Below, piece after piece: positions 1-4,973 of a stretch of 9,133 nucleotides of DNA; position 1 is the stretch's first letter; each line of letters begins with the position of its first letter. Made by a program: the position numbers and the translations under genes. Source of the stretch: an uncultured Lachnospiraceae bacterium (GTDB lineage: Bacteria; Bacillota; Clostridia; Lachnospirales; Lachnospiraceae). The stretch covers positions 1 to 9,133 of the forward strand of contig CAKRNI010000094.1 in assembly GCA_934370915.1 (NCBI GenBank), in the 5' to 3' direction. The notes beneath the pieces were generated by a model that had not been told where the DNA came from, did no database searches, and saw only the letters and a list, made by a program, of their open reading frames with translations.

Positions 1-206
1 GCGACGGAGCCGACCATAGTGACTACCGGACCGCAGACACCGGCCCCCGCCAGTGCCATATCGCCGGAGCCGGGGATATTTCCGATATACATGCGGTCTA
101 CGATACTGTAAAGGACGCTGACAAACTGTGCCAGCATACTGGGAATTGCGATCCGGACGACGAGCTTTTTTATGTCGTCACGGCCGAGATCATTTTCAGC
201 AGCCAT
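1..206 (-). CDS. MATE-family efflux transporter, N-terminal part
   Basis: This is the start of a multidrug/toxin extrusion (MATE) family integral membrane protein; the gene runs off the left edge, leaving about 68 residues. The visible N-terminus is polar (MAAENDLGRDDIKKLVVR) and is followed by IAIPSMLAQFVSVLYSIVDR, MYIGNIPGSGDMALAGAGVC and GPVVTMVGS. The pattern IPSM...Q.....Y.IVDRMYIG....G..ALAG.G...P is characteristic of the first helix and first loop of MATE transporters. Family knowledge says these export cationic drugs or metabolites using a sodium or proton gradient. The start at 206 is supported by an AAGGAGAG Shine-Dalgarno 8 nt upstream on the minus strand. It is divergent from bioY, and nothing visible links it to the sugar-acid locus. 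The substrate is unknown. The family call is fairly certain, although most of the protein is missing. Confidence 0.85.
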   Translation of the reverse strand, partial: MAAENDLGRDDIKKLVVRIAIPSMLAQFVSVLYSIVDRMYIGNIPGSGDMALAGAGVCGPVVTMVGSV

Positions 207-245
207 AATAAAACTCTCCTTATGCCCGGTATATACAAACGAATG

Positions 246-328
246 CACCGCATCGGTGATGTATGCGGACACTGCTCTGTACGGATAACGGGTAAATGCT
301 AAAGTCCCCGCTTTGATGGTGAGGGGAC
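246..328 (-). other. Two hairpins in the MATE gene leader
   Basis: The predicted leader contains an inverted repeat GTCCCC (304-309) / GGGGAC (323-328) with a 13-nt loop. It also contains a tight stem CACCG (246-250) / CGGTG (254-258) with a 3-nt loop. Neither is followed by a T-tract, so they are not obvious terminators. The first lies close to the predicted transcription start and could be an operator or a 5'-end stabilising stem. No riboswitch family is recognised. Confidence 0.3.
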
Positions 329-338
329 AAGTATATAG

Positions 339-367
339 AGTATAGCATGTTTTCTTGGACGGGTAAA
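339..367 (-). promoter_or_regulatory. Predicted promoter of the MATE gene
   Basis: On the minus strand TTTACC (362-367) and TATACT (339-344) are separated by 17 nt. The -10 box matches consensus at 5 of 6 positions and the -35 is moderate. It would give a leader of about 125 nt before the start codon at 206. It is the best candidate in the interval but is predicted by eye only. Confidence 0.45.
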
Positions 368-405
368 TGGCGTACAGGAAGATTATAGGCGAAAAGAAAA
401 GAAAA

Positions 406-435
406 TGTAAACCAAATGATAAATACGGGTTGACA
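406..435 (+). promoter_or_regulatory. BirA-like biotin operator upstream of bioY
   Basis: An inverted repeat TGTAAACC (406-413) - 14 nt - GGTTGACA (428-435) matches the known architecture of BirA operators, TTGTAAACC - about 14-16 nt - GGTTTACAA, with one mismatch in the right half relative to the left. The right half contains the predicted -35 hexamer of the bioY promoter, so a bound biotinylated BirA dimer would block RNA polymerase. Lower biotin would then increase bioY transcription. The repeat and overlap are visible; the BirA assignment rests on the motif and the downstream gene. Confidence 0.75.
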
Positions 436-458
436 AACAAGCGGAATCTGCGTATGAT
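430..458 (+). promoter_or_regulatory. Promoter of bioY
   Basis: A perfect -35 box TTGACA (430-435) and a near-perfect -10 box TATGAT (453-458) are separated by exactly 17 nt, the sigma-A optimum. Transcription should begin near 465, giving a leader of roughly 115 nt. The -35 box lies inside the BirA-like operator. This is the strongest promoter visible by eye in the window. Confidence 0.8.
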
Positions 459-479
459 AGGAAAAGAATCGATCAGAAC

Positions 480-543
480 AATTCCATTTTATGATATGCG
501 TACCGGAATGCAGAATTTGAGAATGATGGAATTCAAGATCCGG
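480..543 (+). other. Potential folded leader (pseudoknot-like) before bioY
   Basis: An 8-bp perfect complement AATTCCAT (480-487) / ATGGAATT (526-533) encloses a 38-nt loop. Inside the loop CCGGA (503-507) can pair with TCCGG (539-543) outside it, a crossing arrangement that would form a pseudoknot. The elements lie between the predicted transcription start and the ribosome binding site at 564-569. No known riboswitch consensus is recognised, and the short arms may be chance. Confidence 0.2.
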
Positions 544-578
544 CGGCAGAAATGATGGATGTTGGGAGGAAAACAAAG

Positions 579-1133
579 ATGGAAAAGACAACAGCAAAAC
601 ATATGTCCACCGCACAGATGACGGTGACAGCACTTATGACAGCGATTACCTGTATCCTGGCACCGATGGCGCTTCCGATTCCGATCAGCCCGGTACCGAT
701 CAGCCTGACAAACCTTGTCATCTTCTTTATGGCGTATATTCTCGGAATGAAGCTTTCTGTAGCGAGCTATGTATTATACCTGCTCTTAGGAACAGTAGGA
801 CTTCCGGTATTCTCCGGATTTACCGGCGGTGTCGGCAAGCTTCTCGGACCGACCGGCGGCTACCTGATCGGATTTATCTTTCTGGCAGCGATCGCAGGTT
901 TCTTCGTTGAGAAGTTCCCGGCAAAGATCTACATGCATGTAGTCGGAATGATCATCGGAATGGCGATCTGCTATATCTTCGGAACCGCATGGCTTGCGGG
1001 ACAGCTCGGAATGAGCTTCGTGGCAGCTCTCGGCGTCGGTGTTATCCCGTATCTTCCGGGTGACACAGCGAAGATCATCATTGCGATCATCGCGGGTCCG
1101 CAGATCCGCAAGGCAGTTTCCAGATTTATGTAA
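579..1133 (+). CDS. bioY: Biotin ECF transporter S component BioY
   Basis: BioY is the membrane biotin-binding subunit of an energy-coupling-factor (ECF) importer. The 184-residue protein is almost entirely hydrophobic with about six membrane segments and has the usual length for the family. The family signature is clear: GLPVF-GFTGG-GKLLGPTGGYLIGF at residues about 74-99, and a C-terminal YLPGDTAK at about 158-165, whose Asp and Lys are conserved near the biotin site. The start at 579 is preferred over an in-frame ATG at 552 because GGGAGG (564-569) sits 9 nt before it, whereas nothing comparable precedes 552. No EcfA ATPases or EcfT are nearby, so it probably uses a shared ECF module encoded elsewhere. 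Regulation by BirA is suggested by the operator overlapping its promoter. It is an independent transcription unit, not part of the sugar-acid locus. Confidence is high. Confidence 0.95.
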   Translation: MEKTTAKHMSTAQMTVTALMTAITCILAPMALPIPISPVPISLTNLVIFFMAYILGMKLSVASYVLYLLLGTVGLPVFSGFTGGVGKLLGPTGGYLIGFIFLAAIAGFFVEKFPAKIYMHVVGMIIGMAICYIFGTAWLAGQLGMSFVAALGVGVIPYLPGDTAKIIIAIIAGPQIRKAVSRFM

Positions 1134-1187
1134 GCTGGAACATATAATTCAGGTATTTCATAAAAACTATACTATACATCCCTAAAG

Positions 1188-1240
1188 AATCTGTGGTCAG
1201 ATAACTCGAGAGAGAAAATGACCGCAGATTTTTCTTTTTC
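1188..1240 (+). terminator. Rho-independent terminator of bioY
   Basis: AATCTGTGGTCA (1188-1199) pairs with TGACCGCAGATT (1219-1230) over 12 bp including one G-U wobble, with a 19-nt loop, followed directly by TTTCTTTTTC. It lies 54 nt after the bioY stop and ends that transcript before the convergent minus-strand operon. Confidence 0.85.
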
Positions 1241-1250
1241 AAAAAGCTCA

Positions 1251-1318
1251 AAAATAAAAAGGCAGGATCTTTTACGGAAACGTGTATACAGAGAACGCGT
1301 CCGGCAAAAAGTCCTGCC
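1251..1318 (-). terminator. Terminator of the dehydratase-SDR operon
   Basis: Read on the minus strand, GGCAGGA (1318-1312) pairs with TCCTGCC (1267-1261), followed by TTTTTATTT. Inside the 7-bp GC-rich base, the stem continues after one mismatch through a U-rich/A-rich segment and GC pairs, making a long imperfect hairpin. It lies 33 nt after the stop codon at 1351. The opposite strand lacks a good T-tract, so this terminator serves the minus operon. Confidence 0.75.
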
Positions 1319-1350
1319 AATTTAAATTTTAATATGTTATTTGACCAAAA

Positions 1351-2094
1351 TTAGAATCCATAAGCCAGTGCACCGCCGTCGACCGCGAAATCCTGTCCTG
1401 TGATATATGTAGCACCGTCGCCAATTAAGAACTTCGCCATAGCACCCAGATCTCTTGTGTCACCGAAAGCGTGAACAGGCATTCTCGCGAGGATTGCAGC
1501 CTTTCTTTCCGGTGTCATGACCTGCTTGCTCAGCTCACTTGGGAACCAGCCCGGAGCGATGCTGTTGACGCACATATTGTCATTTGCCCACTCGATAGCG
1601 AGACCGCGGGTCAGGCCGCATACGGCAGACTTGCTGACGCAGTAGGGAACGACCTCGGAGAAGCCGAGATGTGCCGCCATGCTGCTGATGTTGATGATGC
1701 GTCCTTTGTGTTTGCTCTTTTTTAAATATGGGTAGCAGATCTGGCTCAGAGCGAACAGGCTTGTCACGTCCACATCCAGAATATGCTTAAAATCATCCAT
1801 TGGAAATACCTCGGCACGGGCTTTTTTTGTAATACCGGCGTTATTTACAAGAAAATCGAGGCCGGACTTTCCTGCGATCTCGTTCACGATTCGTTTCATT
1901 CCGTCGTAATCAGTGACGTCACCTTTGAGGTGTGTGACACCCGGGGCGGACGGCGCAATGCCGTCTTTGACTTTTCCGGTACGGCTGATAACATATACGG
2001 CAGCGCCATTTTCAGCCAGTACATTTGCAATCGCGTACCCAATTCCACTGCTTCCGCCGGTAACGATACCGACGCGTCCTTCTAATTCTTTCAT
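1351..2094 (-). CDS. SDR-family NAD(P)-dependent oxidoreductase (sugar-acid dehydrogenase-like)
   Basis: This is a 247-residue classical short-chain dehydrogenase, cytoplasmic, of standard length. Visible motifs are the Rossmann TGGSSGIG (12-19), the adenine-pocket GDV (58-60), NNAG (84-87), the catalytic Ser138 in NISSM, and YCVSK giving Tyr151 and Lys155. The C-terminal ITGQDFAVDGG is typical of the gluconate 5-dehydrogenase/3-ketoacyl reductase branch. The position usually holding the fourth catalytic residue, Asn in V-N-L, reads V-D-V, so Asp109 appears to replace it. The start at 2094 has a perfect GGAGGT 8 nt upstream. It is second in a minus operon, 28 nt after the dehydratase stop. 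By context it probably oxidises or reduces a sugar acid or the 2-keto-3-deoxy product of its partner, as SDRs do in fuconate and gluconate pathways. The family is certain; the substrate is not. Confidence 0.9.
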   Translation of the reverse strand: MKELEGRVGIVTGGSSGIGYAIANVLAENGAAVYVISRTGKVKDGIAPSAPGVTHLKGDVTDYDGMKRIVNEIAGKSGLDFLVNNAGITKKARAEVFPMDDFKHILDVDVTSLFALSQICYPYLKKSKHKGRIINISSMAAHLGFSEVVPYCVSKSAVCGLTRGLAIEWANDNMCVNSIAPGWFPSELSKQVMTPERKAAILARMPVHAFGDTRDLGAMAKFLIGDGATYITGQDFAVDGGALAYGF

Positions 2095-2122
2095 GATGGT
2101 GTACCTCCTGAAAAATCAGCAA

Positions 2123-3238
2123 CTATAAACTCTGACAGCGATAGCTGTGGCAGTTTGCATTGATCAGAGCCCAGTCAAGCTCAGCGCCGACGCCTGGTTT
2201 ATCCGGGACATAGATATAGCCGTCCCTGATTGGCAGATCTCCCTTCATCGGAAGTCTGTAGTTGTCCTCGGGAACGAAGTATTCAAAATATTTGCAGTTT
2301 CTGATGCTGCAGCTTACATGGACATTAGCAAGATCCATATAGTTCATGGTTGTTGTATGGATTTCACAGTTTAACCCGAAGCTGTCGGCCATATGGGCGA
2401 TCTTTAATGTACCGGTGACGCCATCCTTCCAGCTCACATCCGCGCGTACGATATCGGCGGCATGCTGAGCAACACTTTGAGCAACACCCCAGTGGCAGCC
2501 GCGGGTGGTCTCTGTGGCTGCGATCGGGATATCGACAGTTTTGCAGAGTTCCGTGTATTTGTAGAGTTCGAAATCGCGGAATGGTTCCTCGAACCATTCG
2601 TATCCAAGGCGCTCTAACTGTCTTGCGACGCGTACCGCATCATCTAAGGTATATTCTCCTACCGGATCACTCATCAGTGTGTAATCTGGTCCTACAGCCT
2701 CCCGTACAGCCTCGTGAACCTTCATATCGAATTCAACAGGTCCGCCCGGATGAGCCTTGTATCCTAAAATTCCTTTGCTCTTATAGTAGAGAGCTTCGTC
2801 GACATATTCCTGTACAGTAGCATGGAAATTTCCGCTGGCGTACACCGGAAGTTTGGTGCGGTAAGCGCCGATATACTTGTAAAGCGGAAGACCGGCAGCC
2901 TTCGAACACATATCCCAGAGTGCTACATCCACCGGTCCCGGGAGGAATACTGGGAAGAACGCCTCGTGGCGGTCCACATTCCATAACTCATAGAAGATTG
3001 CTTCCCGGTCATGGGGATCGCGCCCGAGCAGGATCGGAGCGATGCTGTCATGAAGATAGCTTTCGGTGACACCGCCGCTGCGGGCAGCCATACAGGTTGC
3101 AATCCCCTCTGTGCCGTCATCGGCAGTCAGCTTAATTGCGAAAACATCCCAGCCCATTTTTGCTCCGCCCTGGCGTTTCTCATCGAACAGACACTTGTCG
3201 CGAGTTACCCACCATGTCTCAAATTTTGTAATAATCAT
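2123..3238 (-). CDS. Enolase-superfamily (mandelate racemase-type) sugar-acid dehydratase, K-x-H motif
   Basis: This is a 371-residue member of the mandelate racemase/muconate lactonizing group, with an N-terminal capping domain and a C-terminal barrel. Such enzymes abstract the proton alpha to a carboxylate and mostly dehydrate aldonates or aldarates to 2-keto-3-deoxy acids. Positions below count from a longer start two codons upstream. Visible residues are YKAHPGG with Lys163 and His165 (K-x-H instead of the usual K-x-K), metal ligands Asp193 (MSDP), Glu219/220 (WFEEP) and Glu245 (ATETT), and the base dyad His296 (EIHTTT) with Asp269 (RADVSW). The start at 3238 is preferred because AGGAG ends 7 nt before it; the upstream in-frame ATG at 3244 is only 1 nt from the same site. 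It leads a minus operon with the SDR and is divergent from the RraA-like gene across shared operators. A dehydratase is likely; the substrate is unassigned. Confidence 0.88.
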   Translation of the reverse strand: MIITKFETWWVTRDKCLFDEKRQGGAKMGWDVFAIKLTADDGTEGIATCMAARSGGVTESYLHDSIAPILLGRDPHDREAIFYELWNVDRHEAFFPVFLPGPVDVALWDMCSKAAGLPLYKYIGAYRTKLPVYASGNFHATVQEYVDEALYYKSKGILGYKAHPGGPVEFDMKVHEAVREAVGPDYTLMSDPVGEYTLDDAVRVARQLERLGYEWFEEPFRDFELYKYTELCKTVDIPIAATETTRGCHWGVAQSVAQHAADIVRADVSWKDGVTGTLKIAHMADSFGLNCEIHTTTMNYMDLANVHVSCSIRNCKYFEYFVPEDNYRLPMKGDLPIRDGYIYVPDKPGVGAELDWALINANCHSYRCQSL

Positions 3239-3267
3239 AGCCATTCTCCTGAAAAAAGGTTGATAGA

Positions 3268-3284
3268 ATTATAGATATATCACA
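3268..3284 (+). promoter_or_regulatory. Operator copy 1 (ATTATAGATATATCACA)
   Basis: This 17-bp sequence recurs without mismatch at 4915-4931. It contains the palindromic core GATATATC and a conserved ATATCACA half-site. Read on the minus strand its first six bases form TATAAT, a candidate -10 box for the dehydratase-SDR operon, although the matching -35 is weak. A protein bound here should control that operon. The GntR protein encoded at 4165-4800 is the obvious candidate. Confidence 0.65.
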
Positions 3285-3300
3285 CTGCCTAAAATTATGA

Positions 3301-3316
3301 TTGAATTATATCACAA
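3301..3316 (+). promoter_or_regulatory. Operator copy 2 overlapping the -35 of the RraA-like gene
   Basis: TTGAATTATATCACAA resembles the element at 4885-4900 (TTGAAATATATCACTA; 14 of 16 identical). Its ATATCACA begins 31 bp after that of copy 1, about three helical turns, in the same orientation. The first six bases are the predicted -35 box of the downstream gene, so binding should block its transcription. Confidence 0.55.
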
Positions 3317-3329
3317 GTTGCACTATAAT
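3301..3329 (+). promoter_or_regulatory. Promoter of the RraA-like gene
   Basis: TTGAAT (3301-3306) and a perfect TATAAT (3324-3329) are separated by 17 nt, a strong sigma-A arrangement. Transcription would start near 3336, giving a short leader to the start codon at 3367. A weaker imperfect palindrome, TTGCACTATAATACAA (3318-3333), spans the -10 and may be a further contact site. Confidence 0.75.
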
Positions 3330-3366
3330 ACAAATAATATATTAAAAATAAAGGAGAAAATGCACA

Positions 3367-4029
3367 ATGAGTATGTGGACCGATGACAAAGAGCTTTTTG
3401 GGCTCATGAAAGAGAAACTGTACACTCCGGTAGTAGGTGATATTCTGGATACAATGGGTTACGATCATCAGTTCCTGCCGCCGGAGATCATGCCGTTAAA
3501 GGATGACATGAAATTGGCCGGAAGAGCGTGTACAATCCTGGAATATAATGTATATGAAGCGCAGAAAAAACCGTTCGGGCTTCTGACAGAGGCCCTGGAT
3601 CAGCTGAAGGAGGATGAGATCTATATTGCTACCGGCGCGGGAAACAGCGCGCTCTGGGGAGAACTTCTTACTGCGACAGCGAGAACGAGAGGGGCTGTGG
3701 GAGCAGTTCTTGACGGTTATACAAGAGATACGCCGCAGGTACTTGCACAGAACTTTCCGGTTTTTGCAAGAGGACGCTGGGCGCAGGATTCTTCGATCCG
3801 GACAAATGTGGTGGACTTCCGCTGCACGATTGAAATCGGTCAGGTGACAATCCATGACGGCGATATTGTATTCGGTGATATGGACGGTGTATTGATCGTT
3901 CCAAAGGAAATCGCGACAGAGTGCATCGAAAAAGCACTGGAAAAGGCGGTTGGAGAAAAGAAAGTCCGCGCTGCCATCGAGGGCGGAATGAGCGCGACGG
4001 ACGCATTTAAAAAGTTTGGTATTCTATAA
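3367..4029 (+). CDS. RraA-family protein (HMG/CHA aldolase-like, putative pyruvate aldolase or decarboxylase)
   Basis: This is a 220-residue protein of the RraA / 4-hydroxy-4-methyl-2-oxoglutarate aldolase family, often annotated as dimethylmenaquinone methyltransferase-like. Characterised members of the aldolase branch are divalent-metal class II pyruvate aldolases that also decarboxylate oxaloacetate; the E. coli RraA branch instead inhibits RNase E. Visible features are TPVVGDILDTMGY near the N-terminus, the GELL motif at 98-101, and VLDGYTRD with Arg120-Asp121, the pyruvate- and metal-binding pair. The C-terminal half has DGDIVFGDMDGVLIVP. After Arg-Asp comes TPQV, so the acidic residue a few positions later that marks HMG aldolases is not seen. 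The start at 3367 has AAGGAG 10 nt upstream. It stands alone between the shared operators and a terminator. By context it may cleave a 2-keto acid formed by the neighbouring dehydratases, but that is inference. Confidence 0.85.
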   Translation: MSMWTDDKELFGLMKEKLYTPVVGDILDTMGYDHQFLPPEIMPLKDDMKLAGRACTILEYNVYEAQKKPFGLLTEALDQLKEDEIYIATGAGNSALWGELLTATARTRGAVGAVLDGYTRDTPQVLAQNFPVFARGRWAQDSSIRTNVVDFRCTIEIGQVTIHDGDIVFGDMDGVLIVPKEIATECIEKALEKAVGEKKVRAAIEGGMSATDAFKKFGIL

Positions 4030-4055
4030 AAAGTTAAGAGGATAAGAAGAAAGAA

Positions 4056-4117
4056 AAAGGCTGCAGGATCGTGGAATCCGGATAAAATAAGGATTCCGCG
4101 ATCAGGCAGCCCTTTTT
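4056..4117. terminator. Bidirectional terminator between RraA-like gene and gntR
   Basis: GGCTGC (4059-4064) pairs with GCAGCC (4106-4111). After a 2x2 internal mismatch, GATCGTGGAATCC (4067-4079) pairs with GGATTCCGCGATC (4091-4103) with one wobble and an 11-nt loop. On the plus strand it is followed by TTTTT (4113-4117). On the minus strand it is followed by TTTTTCTTTCTTCTT, so it can terminate both convergent genes. Confidence 0.85.
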
Positions 4118-4156
4118 GCAGCCTGCGCTTCAGAGAAGATATTGACGGTAGGCTGC
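4118..4156. repeat. Second inverted repeat beside the terminator
   Basis: GCAGCCT (4118-4124) is complementary to AGGCTGC (4150-4156). The same GCAGCC/GGCTGC core also forms the base of the neighbouring terminator at 4059-4111. The four arms could therefore pair in more than one combination. No T-tract follows this hairpin in either direction. Confidence 0.5.
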
Positions 4157-4164
4157 GCAAAAAA

Positions 4165-4800
4165 TCAGTCGTCTGTTTTCATCATCTTTAAGGATTTGAT
4201 CAGAGAATGATTGATATGCAGGACAATTGCATCCTGCACGTCTTCTTCGTTCTCTCTTAAGAGTGCATCGATGATTGCGCGATGCTGATCTAGGTTTCCG
4301 ACACGATTCTGGTCATCATTTAAAGCGGCGTAAACGGCGAGCCTCATCTGCTGGATCATGACGGATTGATACAGATTGATGAGAATATTGTTCTCGGTGA
4401 TTCCAATCAGATAAGAGTGGAAAGAGGTATCGATCTGGAATTCATCATAGTCGGAACCCTTTTCCGCCCGCTCGAACTGTTTCAGAAATTCCAATAGCTT
4501 GCTCTTGGAATACATGGTGATGTATTTCCTACAGACCGTCGGTTCGATCAACTTTCTGGTCTGGTACAGATCATCAATGCTTTTTTCTGTAAAAGGAGTG
4601 ATCCGCATTCCTTTCCGCGGAAAAATATCGATAAGATTCTCGGCCTGCAGCATGAGCAATGCTTCGCGGAGCGGAGTTCTTCCGAAAGAGGTCTCCTCCA
4701 AAAGCTGCTTTTCATTAAGTTCCTGCCCGGGCAGGTATTCACAGGATACGATTTTCCGATACAGATATTCGTACGCCTGATTTGTCAATGCTTCTGCCAT
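4165..4800 (-). CDS. GntR-family transcriptional regulator, FCD (FadR-type) ligand domain
   Basis: This 211-residue regulator has an N-terminal winged helix (about 5-68) with the GntR recognition region GRTPLREALLMLQAENLI, then an all-helical FCD effector domain. FCD metal/ligand positions are visible as Asp124 and His128 (DTSFH), His173 (DQHRAI) and His195 (LHINH); members of this group usually bind sugar acids or other carboxylates. The start at 4800 is chosen over an upstream in-frame ATG at 4875 because GGAGG (4808-4812) lies 7 nt before it and the extra 25 residues do not resemble a GntR N-terminus. The gene sits inside the sugar-acid locus, convergent with the RraA-like gene and divergent from the second dehydratase. 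It most likely represses both flanking promoter regions through the shared ATATCACA sites and is relieved by a pathway intermediate. The fold is certain; the regulon and ligand are inferred. Confidence 0.92.
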   Translation of the reverse strand: MAEALTNQAYEYLYRKIVSCEYLPGQELNEKQLLEETSFGRTPLREALLMLQAENLIDIFPRKGMRITPFTEKSIDDLYQTRKLIEPTVCRKYITMYSKSKLLEFLKQFERAEKGSDYDEFQIDTSFHSYLIGITENNILINLYQSVMIQQMRLAVYAALNDDQNRVGNLDQHRAIIDALLRENEEDVQDAIVLHINHSLIKSLKMMKTDD

Positions 4801-4828
4801 TATGTTCCTCCTTTTTGGTAAATGTGCT

Positions 4829-4856
4829 GTAATAAGAATATATAAGTTTGTGACAA
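4829..4856 (-). promoter_or_regulatory. Predicted promoter of the GntR regulator gene
   Basis: On the minus strand TTGTCA (4851-4856, 5 of 6 consensus) and TATTAC (4829-4834) are separated by 16 nt. The -35 box lies within the palindrome-like element at 4848-4863, which suggests autoregulation. An alternative -10, TATATT, is nearer but its spacing would be too short. Confidence 0.4.
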
Positions 4857-4863
4857 ATTGCAA
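4848..4863. promoter_or_regulatory. Possible autoregulatory operator of gntR
   Basis: TTGTGACAAATTGCAA matches the idealised palindrome TTGTGATATATCACAA at 12 of 16 positions. Here the left (TTGTGA) half is the better one, whereas the other copies preserve the right half. It overlaps the predicted gntR -35 box. It could be a lower-affinity site of the same regulator. Confidence 0.4.
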
Positions 4864-4884
4864 GTGAAAATTCATAAAAAGCCA

Positions 4885-4900
4885 TTGAAATATATCACTA
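4885..4900 (+). promoter_or_regulatory. Operator copy 3 overlapping the -35 of the second dehydratase gene
   Basis: TTGAAATATATCACTA is the counterpart of the element at 3301-3316. Its ATATCAC is also the left arm of an imperfect inverted repeat with GTGTAATAT (4905-4913). The first six bases serve as the predicted -35 box, mirroring the arrangement at the RraA-like promoter. Confidence 0.55.
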
Positions 4901-4913
4901 AATGGTGTAATAT
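4885..4913 (+). promoter_or_regulatory. Promoter of the dehydratase-TRAP operon
   Basis: TTGAAA (4885-4890) and TAATAT (4908-4913) are separated by 17 nt. The -10 matches consensus at 4 of 6 positions, so the basal strength is moderate. Transcription would start near 4920, inside operator copy 4, a position typical for repression. Confidence 0.55.
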
Positions 4914-4914
4914 G

Positions 4915-4931
4915 ATTATAGATATATCACA
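4915..4931 (+). promoter_or_regulatory. Operator copy 4 (ATTATAGATATATCACA)
   Basis: This is identical over 17 bp to 3268-3284, while the bases flanking both copies differ. Its ATATCACA begins 32 bp after the ATATCAC of copy 3, in the same orientation. ATATCACA (4924-4931) is also complementary at 7 of 8 positions to TGTAATAT (4906-4913), giving an arm-10 nt-arm inverted repeat across the predicted transcription start. Confidence 0.65.
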
Positions 4932-4973
4932 GAGCGCAAACGCAGACATAATGATAACAGGAGGAGCATAAAA

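Noticed and set aside
367..555. Short plus-strand open frame in the bioY upstream region
   Set aside because: It spans the BirA-like operator and bioY promoter, lacks a ribosome binding site and shows only a basic, low-information composition.
4801..4875. N-terminal extension of the GntR regulator to an ATG at 4875
   Set aside because: No ribosome binding site precedes 4875, the added residues are unlike GntR N-termini, and the region contains the predicted promoter and operator. GGAGG before 4800 decides the start.
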